Below, piece after piece: positions 1-6,253 of a DNA stretch of 64,000 nucleotides. The DNA is from Schwartzia succinivorans DSM 10502. GTDB lineage: Bacteria > Bacillota > Negativicutes > Selenomonadales > Selenomonadaceae. Both the position numbers and the translations under genes were made by a program. Each line of letters starts with the position of its first letter. Position 1 is the first letter of the stretch. Location: assembly GCF_900129225.1 (NCBI RefSeq), contig NZ_FQUG01000007.1, forward strand, positions 1-64,000, in the 5' to 3' direction. The notes beneath the pieces were generated by a model. It saw nothing but the letters and a program-made list of their open reading frames with translations, was not told where the DNA came from and ran no database searches.

Positions 1-1
1 T

Positions 2-172
2 TGTGATAACAACGGTAGTTACATGTATGTCATTACCGCTTGCGGTATTGAAACAGGAATGTGCGGCCGGAGACACGCTCCGAGCCCGGGAAGTTACATG
101 TATGTCATTACCGCTTGCGGTATTATGCTCATTAAAAAAGAAAAAAGCTCGTTAAAGGCACACAACCTTTAA
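2..172 (+). CDS. Partial ORF, Cys-containing repeat peptide
   Basis: This frame is open from the left edge of the window to a TAA at 170-172; the other two + frames have stops in the first few codons. The visible 56 residues contain GSYMYVITACGI twice, 25 codons apart, separated by a segment with GMCG and RRHAPSP, followed by a basic tail. I do not recognise the family. The repeated Cys-bearing block could be a multi-core peptide precursor or a recent tandem duplication of a gene's 3' end. The stop codon lies inside the terminator stem, which fits a gene ending at its terminator. The 5' end is not in the window. Confidence 0.4.
   Translation, partial: CDNNGSYMYVITACGIETGMCGRRHAPSPGSYMYVITACGIMLIKKEKSSLKAHNL
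18..124 (+). repeat. Two identical 32-bp direct repeats, 75 bp apart
   Basis: Positions 18-49 and 93-124 are identical. The period of 75 bp keeps the reading frame of the overlapping ORF. Each copy holds a small palindrome, TACCGC-TT-GCGGTA. Two copies with a coding spacer do not make a CRISPR. Confidence 0.85.
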
Positions 173-182
173 CGAGCTTTTT
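144..182. terminator. Rho-independent terminator
   Basis: A 14-bp stem (AAGCTCGTTAAAGG with its complement) and a 7-nt loop, followed by TTTTT on the + strand and by an A/T-rich run on the other, end the left-edge + strand ORF. It could also stop minus-strand transcription arriving from 241 onward. Confidence 0.85.
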
Positions 183-240
183 ATTTGGATATAAAATTTT
201 TAATGTGACGCATACGAAGACCGACCATCTCCGTAGATTT

Positions 241-465
241 TTATCGGATTACCTGCCCATCAGACGGTTCATCAAATTCATGAAAATCCGGCTGAGAAGC
301 AATAAACTCTACAACATCTGATGACGTTAAATTATTCGATGAATTCAAATACTCCATGACCTTCTTTAGCCTGTCGGGCTTTTGCTTTACGTAAATCATC
401 ACACCCATAACAAATCCGAAATAAGTATCCGGAAACGCGGTCAATCTATTGTATAAGTCTTCCAT
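241..465 (-). CDS. Small protein downstream of Rpn-family nuclease remnant
   Basis: This 74-residue protein has no motif I can name. It is acidic at the C-terminus (FHEFDEPSDGQ) and has a short hydrophobic stretch, FGFVMGVMIYV. Its start lies 25 bp inside the 3' end of the Rpn-family remnant in another frame, so translation was probably coupled. From memory, small proteins with a similar FGFV-GVM-YAKKKP-RL pattern accompany Rpn/PD-(D/E)XK transposase-family genes in gut bacteria, which supports a real gene rather than a shadow. Function is unknown. Confidence 0.5.
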   Translation of the reverse strand: MEDLYNRLTAFPDTYFGFVMGVMIYVKQKPDRLKKVMEYLNSSNNLTSSDVVEFIASQPDFHEFDEPSDGQVIR

Positions 466-932
466 AAAGTCGTTTCCTCAAACATAAAATCTTTTGCAAC
501 AAAGGTCATATAACTCACCCTTTCCTGCTCAATCTTTTTTACTTCCTTTATTTCAGCATCAATTTCCTTTACAAATTCATCATTGCTGATGATACCGTCA
601 ACGTAGTCAAGGAATGCCTTGACATCATCTGTTACATCGTCAACTGTTCCCTTTGTATTAAGAAACATCTTCGTGGCTGCATCCCCCAGCTCTAAATCCT
701 TATCCTGTTCGCAATAGTTCCGGAATGTATACACATGCCGATTTTTGCCAAAGGCATCAAACGGACAGATAAAGATAATAATGCACGGATTAAGTTCATC
801 ATAATCTGTACCTACAGCAAGTAAGTCTCCATCTATTATAGACTGATAATATCTTGTCCGTCTATACAGCTTATCTCCATCAGGCTTATTGACCTGCATT
901 TCCACAGAATATACAGTACCTTTTTCGTCTCC
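441..932 (-). pseudogene. Rpn-family PD-(D/E)XK nuclease/transposase, 5'-truncated
   Basis: The frame reads GDEKGTVYSVEMQVNK, then RRTRYYQSIIDGDLLAVG, then FICPFDAFGKNRHVYTF. These match the core and C-terminal half of the Rpn recombination-promoting nuclease/putative transposase family (TIGR01784-like). The strand carrying VEMQ is part of the PD-(D/E)XK core, but the N-terminal part with the first acidic residue is missing. A stop at 933-935 closes the frame just upstream. A GTG at 903-905 could in principle start a 154-residue product, but there is no ribosome site. It is most likely a decayed mobile-type nuclease. Confidence 0.7.
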
Positions 933-991
933 TCAACACTAACAACTTGAACATAATAGCAGCAATCATAATTGACACTACCAAAAGCCAT
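836..991 (-). other. Possible 51-aa chimeric ORF over the Rpn remnant
   Basis: An AGGAG at 1004-1008 precedes two ATGs (993-995 and 989-991). The first gives only five codons; the second opens MAFGSVNYDCCYYVQVV, then runs out of frame through the Rpn remnant to a TAA at 836-838. The Shine-Dalgarno sits 17 bp after the DUF1848 stop, so a third gene of that operon may have existed here. It could be the 5' end of a gene fused by deletion to the Rpn tail, or chance. Confidence 0.2.
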
Positions 992-1021
992 CCATGTCTA
1001 TCTCTCCTAATAGCATATTGC

Positions 1022-1975
1022 TTAGAACAGCGCTGTTTCCTCGCACTGCATATAGCTTACAGGGATATGCTCCACCTTGCGCTCAGTTATCTTTTCATCA
1101 CCGTGAAGCCTTCCGCAGAGAATCGGCGAAGCCGGGTCGTACATAGTTTCCCGTACAGCCCGCGCCATCTTCTCGTTGAAATTCGCATAGCAGTAGCGGC
1201 AGAGGTGCTGACATGTGTTGTAGCTTCCCACGTCTACGCTTTTCATGCAGCCGCATACCGCACGCTGTGTCGGGTCCTTCTTTATATCAATCGTTCCACC
1301 GAGAACCCTTTCGATACGTGCCTTATCAATACAGGAACCATGCTCAATACCATACTTATCAAGGTCGATTTCCTCCGAGCAGGACTGCAGCTTTACCCCG
1401 CTGCCCCTGGCGATACGCGAGAAGCCCTCAGCTATGGCCTCCATATCCTCCTTTGTAATCTCCTTCATTCCCAGCGGTGCTGTGTTTCTCTTTGTCTTTT
1501 CATAGAGGTCTATGAAGCTTATGACACAGCATTCCGTATAAGGAGCCAGCCTTTCAAAGAAGCTTTCAAAAATCTCCATGTGGCGCTTCACCGTGTACTT
1601 CTCATTCAAAAGAATCGGGTCATAGCGCCAGACCATACGCTCCTTACCCAGTTTCTTTGACATCTCGATGAATGTCTCCTGAATATCCTCCTTGTCACGA
1701 AGGCCCGGCTCAACATCCTTGTCATACCCGTCAATAGTAAACTGGAAATAAAACTTATACCTCTCCTCCAGCTCATCAAGGTATGACATTATAGGAAAGG
1801 CATCCTTCGTCCAGAAAACTATGCACTCTACGTCTTCAGGCTTGAGGGAGATACTGCTGACCTGCTTGCGATTGAAAGGATTCACCGCATAGACGTACCC
1901 CTCCCGTATGCGATTCATGAACCACTCACTATAGAAAGCCGGTATATCTGTCCGGCGGCTGACACTTAATATCAT
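1022..1975 (-). CDS. DUF1848 family protein
   Basis: The 317-residue protein opens ILSVSRRTDIPAFYSEWF and carries the family's Cys cluster CGCMKSVDVGSYNTC, then QHLCRYCYAN (C241, C243, C255, C259, C262). DUF1848 proteins resemble the spore photoproduct lyase/radical SAM fold, and the Cys set probably binds an iron-sulfur cluster or zinc; the reaction is not known. Its start follows the upstream methyltransferase-like gene by only 3 bp, so the two are co-transcribed from the promoter at 2922-2970. Family assignment is firm; function is open. Confidence 0.9.
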   Translation of the reverse strand: MILSVSRRTDIPAFYSEWFMNRIREGYVYAVNPFNRKQVSSISLKPEDVECIVFWTKDAFPIMSYLDELEERYKFYFQFTIDGYDKDVEPGLRDKEDIQETFIEMSKKLGKERMVWRYDPILLNEKYTVKRHMEIFESFFERLAPYTECCVISFIDLYEKTKRNTAPLGMKEITKEDMEAIAEGFSRIARGSGVKLQSCSEEIDLDKYGIEHGSCIDKARIERVLGGTIDIKKDPTQRAVCGCMKSVDVGSYNTCQHLCRYCYANFNEKMARAVRETMYDPASPILCGRLHGDEKITERKVEHIPVSYMQCEETALF

Positions 1976-1978
1976 AAA

Positions 1979-2875
1979 TCAGTACCCCCTCTTCTGCAGA
2001 ACCGCGTAATAGTACCTCGTACTGCGCTTTGGTATGAGCCGCTGTCCGTTTAAGTTCCCCACAAAGATACGCTGCTCAAGTCCATCGGGAAGGGAAAACG
2101 GATAAGGGCAGCTCTCAGGGAACGCGTTCCATATATTCGTTCCACGCACTTCCATATCCGGCGGCAGCTCGGAGCATATACTCTGCAATACAGCGCGTAC
2201 ATTCGCATAGTTAAGGTCTACTATGGCAAACATCGCTCCGCGCTTCATACGGTCAAAGCGGTCACGAAGCTGTACCAGATAAGCATCTACATCTTCAACA
2301 TGGCTCAGATAGTTCTGCATGAAATACACATCCGTGTCCCGATACATATCGCGCTGACACAGCTGCAGCGCTCTGCAGGTATCACACGGCCTCATATTAT
2401 CACACTCACCCACCTGAAACAAATTATCCATTTCCGAGCGAAGTCCATCTATCTCACATAAATCCCACGCCCACCGCTGCTTTTCCATCCAACCGCGTTC
2501 CAAATCATGAACATGTACATATAAATGGTCGTAAAGGTTCTTGCCCTGCAGAGCCTCCAAAACACCCCGCAGCTCAGGACAGGGTCCTGCCGAGAAAAAT
2601 GCAAGCTTCAGTTGACGATAATGCCTCCGCAGACCCGGTATCACCCAGTCCTCCATAACCCTGCGCATTGGCTCAACATAATAAGGATAATATGTTACCA
2701 TATACGCGTCACGCGCCCGCTCTTCCCCGTATCGGTTCGGACATACCGAATGACAGAAATTCCTTCTGAGCCTGTCTACACACTCGCGTATGTTTTCTGC
2801 CTGCTCCTCCGAAAAATCCATAACGTTCATGCCATATGTTCCCAAGATAACATTTTCATAAAGATGTTCGTCCAT
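1979..2875 (-). CDS. Putative class I SAM methyltransferase-like protein with Cys insertion
   Basis: The 298-residue protein has a Rossmann-like pattern. LKLAFFSAGPCPEL (about residues 89-102) sits where SAM-binding motif I would be. An acidic residue ends the next strand in VHVHDLE (about 124). VYFMQNYLSHVED (183-195) resembles the post-core motif. Between them is a Cys-rich insertion (C158, C164, C167, C173) that could bind zinc. I infer a methyltransferase or a degenerate relative; the substrate is unknown. It is first in an operon with DUF1848 and uses the same promoter architecture as the defence-like locus downstream. It starts at ATG 2875 behind an AAAGGGG ribosome site. Confidence 0.55.
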   Translation of the reverse strand: MDEHLYENVILGTYGMNVMDFSEEQAENIRECVDRLRRNFCHSVCPNRYGEERARDAYMVTYYPYYVEPMRRVMEDWVIPGLRRHYRQLKLAFFSAGPCPELRGVLEALQGKNLYDHLYVHVHDLERGWMEKQRWAWDLCEIDGLRSEMDNLFQVGECDNMRPCDTCRALQLCQRDMYRDTDVYFMQNYLSHVEDVDAYLVQLRDRFDRMKRGAMFAIVDLNYANVRAVLQSICSELPPDMEVRGTNIWNAFPESCPYPFSLPDGLEQRIFVGNLNGQRLIPKRSTRYYYAVLQKRGY

Positions 2876-2921
2876 TTGAAATAACCCCTTTCGTTAACAA
2901 CCTGTTGTTTACTGTACTGAC

Positions 2922-2970
2922 AGTATAGGTTGAAGGCCCTGTCAGAAAGGTCAACAAAACATAGGAGGTT
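2922..2970 (-). promoter_or_regulatory. Island-type promoter 1 (TAYG-N32-TATRCT)
   Basis: On the minus strand, AACCTCCTATG (2960-2970) lies 32 bp upstream of a TATACT -10 box (2922-2927). The -35 position reads CCTTTC, a poor sigma-70 match, so an activator is likely. It drives the methyltransferase-like/DUF1848 operon 40 bp downstream. The same spacing recurs at 6176-6225, 13723-13771 and 18666-18711. The site lies between divergent genes, next to the first WYL regulator. Confidence 0.7.
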
Positions 2971-3052
2971 ATTTTTGTGTGAAAACGAATCAATATTTTT
3001 TGTTTTTCAGTCAAAAATGTAATAAACTATCCACAAAGAGAGGAGCGCTGCC

Positions 3053-4294
3053 ATGTTTACATCACGATACAACCGACACTACAATCAGCTGAGGGAGTTT
3101 CTGCGGCTTTTATCCTACGGCTGCTATCATAAAACATATATAACAAAAGCACTGTCCATCTCTCCTGCCGCATACGACAAATATCTCAGTGAGATAAAAC
3201 AGATTCTTCCTATGGAACGGCTGCAGGAGGAAGGCTACGGGCATAGAATAATCCATGCCCTGAAGGGTGATACATATTACGGCTTCGACAACTATCTGCA
3301 TCAGCTGTTTGAGTCCAGCAGTATTCAGCCGCAGAAGCTTTCCATCATGCTCTGCATATTTCAGCTCCTCGGAAAAGCTTCATCACCTCTTTCTGCTCCT
3401 GACATTTACAAAAAAATCGTAAATGCTTCAGCCCCTCTGCGAGAAAAAGAGTCTATCTATGCCCCTTACGCCGAAGAAAAAACACTTCGCCGCATTATTG
3501 GTGAACTTGTGAAAGAAGGCGTCCTTACTGAAGGTAAAAAGGATAACCGCACAAAGCTATACAGTCTCGCGGATAATCCTCTGCAGGATCTAACCGATGA
3601 TGAAGCTCATACTCTTTTATACGCACTCACATGGTACTGCACAACAGCTAATTTCAGCGTTCCCGGTTTTTTCCTTACAGAAGTGCTTCGCCTAACATAC
3701 GGATTTAACGAAGAACGCTCTGCGGCTCAGTTCAAAAATATAGACCTTGCAAGAATCCTTGAGGATGAAAGCGTACTGACGATACTCTCCGCAATACAAA
3801 AGAAGGAATATATTTCCTGCCGGCTCAACGGCAGAAATACTACTATGCTGCCGCTCAAAATCATTACTGATTACCACAGACGACGCCGTTATCTCAGTGG
3901 TCTGGAAAAACGTGCCGGCAACACTTCCACGAAGTACAAGGAGCTGCGTACATCACGGCTGGACAAGCTGGAAAATATCCTTCCGGGCAAAGTATGCAGA
4001 AGCAAAAAAATTCCTTCTGTAACTGATAAAACAGTGCCTGTTACATTGGAAATCAAGGGTGATACGCCAACGCAGCTTTTATTTCTGCTAAGCAGTGTAT
4101 CGAGCCGGTTTCACAAGCTCGCCGTATCAGTAGACAACGAAATCTCCTGCCACTGTACTGTAAATGTTTCTGACCCGTTAAGTATAGCTCCGTGGGCACT
4201 TTCCTTCGTCGGCAATATCAAGGTTCTTCACCCAACCGTTCAGGGACGAATCAAAGAACAAATCAAGGAGGCTCTTACCCGTTATGAGCAATAA
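3053..4294 (+). CDS. WYL-domain transcriptional regulator, first of a pair
   Basis: The 413-residue protein has an N-terminal helix-turn-helix region, a second winged-helix region at about 120-175 (EKTLRRIIGELVKEGVL), a WYL-like core around 240-310 with YHRRRRYLSGLEKR, and a C-terminal WCX-like region ending IKEALTRYEQ. WYL proteins bind nucleic-acid or nucleotide ligands and commonly control phage-defence loci. The start follows GAGAGGAGCG. It overlaps the next WYL gene by 11 bp, so both are made together. It sits divergent from promoter 1 and opposite the Zorya-like operons, which suggests it controls them. Confidence 0.75.
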   Translation: MFTSRYNRHYNQLREFLRLLSYGCYHKTYITKALSISPAAYDKYLSEIKQILPMERLQEEGYGHRIIHALKGDTYYGFDNYLHQLFESSSIQPQKLSIMLCIFQLLGKASSPLSAPDIYKKIVNASAPLREKESIYAPYAEEKTLRRIIGELVKEGVLTEGKKDNRTKLYSLADNPLQDLTDDEAHTLLYALTWYCTTANFSVPGFFLTEVLRLTYGFNEERSAAQFKNIDLARILEDESVLTILSAIQKKEYISCRLNGRNTTMLPLKIITDYHRRRRYLSGLEKRAGNTSTKYKELRTSRLDKLENILPGKVCRSKKIPSVTDKTVPVTLEIKGDTPTQLLFLLSSVSSRFHKLAVSVDNEISCHCTVNVSDPLSIAPWALSFVGNIKVLHPTVQGRIKEQIKEALTRYEQ

Positions 4295-5285
4295 ACCGGA
4301 AAAAAATAATGTTAAAGCTCCTGAGCTTCTCTTTCCCGAAATACGAAGCCAGCAGTTTTTTATCTCCGCCGGCATCATAAACAGCATCTTGCGCGGTGAA
4401 ACAGTCACATTAGAGGAAGCGTCAGCAAAAATGTATCCTTCCCCTGAACGGGATACAGATAAAAGAGAAGAGCGTATTTCATACATAAAGCAGATACTCC
4501 CATTCACTTCGGGAAAGCAACCGGCTCCATATATCGAGGCCCCTGTCCCCGCAGCAGTATCAAATCTTGAAAAAAGCTGGCTGAAGTCCATGCTCAAGGA
4601 TAAACGGGGACAATTTCTTATCCCTGATCCTCTGCGCAAAAAGCTTCTTTCAAAGCTCAAAGATACGGAACCTCTTCCTCTTGATGCCTTTGAATCCATC
4701 CGTGAGACGGGGGACCCTACGAACGACGATAAATTCCAAAGCGTCCTTGCCACAGTTTGGAAAGCACTGGTAAAAAAACGCAAGATTTCCTATGAAAGTC
4801 TGGACGTAAAAGGTCAGTCCCACAGTGGAACAGTTTCCCCCTGCCGTCTTGAATACGACGCAACGGGCAACCGTTACCGCCTTATAGTTTGGCTTGAAGA
4901 CGAAAAGCGCTCCGTGAAAATAAACGTATCTCGGATAAAAAGCGTTAAATGCACAAAGGAACCAATACCTGACAATACAGAGAAGCAGTTCCAGAAATTC
5001 CTTGACTCTCACAGGAAAAGCTTCACTATGCGCCTGTTCAACGAGAGCAACGCCATAGACCGTGCATTCACTTTATTTGCGTCATACGATAAAACCGCAG
5101 ACTATGACGATACATCAGATACCTACGAAATGACGCTGTATTACTATGATTTTGATGAGCACGAAATCCTGCAGGCAATTCTCTCACTTGGCTCAGCTGC
5201 CATAGTCCTCGAACCTGAGGACCTCAGGAGCAAAGCCATTGAGTATTGGAAAAAGGCTGACGCTATTTACAACGCGGAGGAGTGA
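4284..5285 (+). CDS. WYL-domain protein, second of a pair
   Basis: The 333-residue protein has an N-terminal part of about 150 residues without a clear motif, then a WYL-type core from about 150 (ALVKKRKISYESL, then SPCRLEYDATGNRYRLIVW) and a WCX-like tail (FTLFASYDKTADYDD, ILSLGSAAIVLEPEDLRSK). It overlaps the previous gene by 11 bp with the ribosome site CAAGGAGG inside that gene. The pair probably acts as one regulator with split DNA-binding and ligand-sensing roles; that is inference. Its 3' end overlaps the convergent HNH gene by 19 bp. Confidence 0.75.
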   Translation: MSNKPEKNNVKAPELLFPEIRSQQFFISAGIINSILRGETVTLEEASAKMYPSPERDTDKREERISYIKQILPFTSGKQPAPYIEAPVPAAVSNLEKSWLKSMLKDKRGQFLIPDPLRKKLLSKLKDTEPLPLDAFESIRETGDPTNDDKFQSVLATVWKALVKKRKISYESLDVKGQSHSGTVSPCRLEYDATGNRYRLIVWLEDEKRSVKINVSRIKSVKCTKEPIPDNTEKQFQKFLDSHRKSFTMRLFNESNAIDRAFTLFASYDKTADYDDTSDTYEMTLYYYDFDEHEILQAILSLGSAAIVLEPEDLRSKAIEYWKKADAIYNAEE

Positions 5286-6151
5286 TGCCAGTACTCAGGT
5301 CCGGGCCATCCATAGAAAATGCGGTGCTGTGTCGTAATCCAGTCGTGGTCATGCTCACGAAGCAGAATCATGTTCGACGGTTCGTCCGCGCCGCCCTCGG
5401 ATAGCGGAACTATATGATGAACCTCCCAGCCATCGGGAACCTCGCTGAACCCATGCTCGGCAAGAAATGCATCCCTTGCTCCTGCATCGCGCACAACCTC
5501 AGTCAGATGCTCTGTGTCAGGCAGCTCCCCCTGCTCTGCAAGAACAGCCAGATTTTCAGGTGACGCATTCACCAGCATACCGTTCTGAACTCCCGGCAAA
5601 TCATCTACATCTACCTCAGGGAAGAGTCCTTCGGCAAAAATGTTGTCCCCATCAACGAAATCAACAAGCTCCGCTCCCGCAAGCACTACCCCTCCTGCCA
5701 GCGCGCACTGCTTCAAACGGTGCTTGAATCTGTTTTTTCGATCATGATCAGGTTCTTTATCTTTTCCTTTCTGATAGGCAATTACTGCTCCGTCTACTGC
5801 CGCTCCGCCTGCAGTTTTAATAAGCTGCCCTGCGCCGCGGACCTTGCGCATTTCCATATCTATAATTGTTTTTCCTGCTCCTTTGTAATCTCCGTCTATT
5901 ACCTGTGAGCCTGCTTTGAAACAGTCACGGGCCTTTCTATATAGACTTCCTATAACAGCGCCGCCAACAGCAGCACCAAATCTGGCTGTCTCATATGCAA
6001 AATGCCCCACAGCTTCCGCTGCTTCTCCGGCTTCACGCCGTCCCTGTTCAGTTCCCGCGTAGTAATCCACGCGTTTTTTTATACCGTCTGCTAACCACTG
6101 CACGGCCGCCCCCAGCTTCTTGAGTTCCTGCGGATTTTTTGTTTTTTCCAT
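5267..6151 (-). CDS. HNH nuclease with glycine-rich N-terminal region
   Basis: The 294-residue protein ends in an HNH domain: WEVHHIVPLSEGGADEPSN (H245, H246, N260) and LREHDHDWITTQH (H267, H269, H276). The first 180 residues are helical with two Gly/Ala-rich stretches, ARFGAAVGGAVIGSLYRKA and CALAGGVVLAGAELV, which could touch a membrane or pack helices. This architecture resembles effector or polymorphic-toxin nucleases; no immunity gene is obvious. It has its own island-type promoter and a strong AAGGAGG site. The HEPN protein upstream has a similar Gly/Ala-rich design. DNA cleavage is inferred from the HNH motif. Confidence 0.75.
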   Translation of the reverse strand: MEKTKNPQELKKLGAAVQWLADGIKKRVDYYAGTEQGRREAGEAAEAVGHFAYETARFGAAVGGAVIGSLYRKARDCFKAGSQVIDGDYKGAGKTIIDMEMRKVRGAGQLIKTAGGAAVDGAVIAYQKGKDKEPDHDRKNRFKHRLKQCALAGGVVLAGAELVDFVDGDNIFAEGLFPEVDVDDLPGVQNGMLVNASPENLAVLAEQGELPDTEHLTEVVRDAGARDAFLAEHGFSEVPDGWEVHHIVPLSEGGADEPSNMILLREHDHDWITTQHRIFYGWPGPEYWHHSSAL

Positions 6152-6175
6152 GAAAAAACCTCCTTCGTTTCCCTT

Positions 6176-6225
6176 AGCATATTACAAGCTGAAAACGGTA
6201 ATATGCCAAAAAACGTAGGAGGTTA
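6176..6225 (-). promoter_or_regulatory. Island-type promoter 2 (TAYG-N32-TATRCT)
   Basis: TAACCTCCTACG (6214-6225, minus strand) stands 32 bp upstream of TATGCT (6176-6181). Eleven of the twelve upstream bases match promoter 1. The -35 position, ATATTA, is poor. It serves the HNH gene starting at 6151. Confidence 0.7.
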
Positions 6226-6253
6226 GTCATCATAAAAGAGGATTAACGTATGG

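Noticed and set aside
18-124. Two 32-bp repeats as a possible CRISPR
   Set aside because: Only two copies, the spacer is coding in frame, and no cas gene is near.
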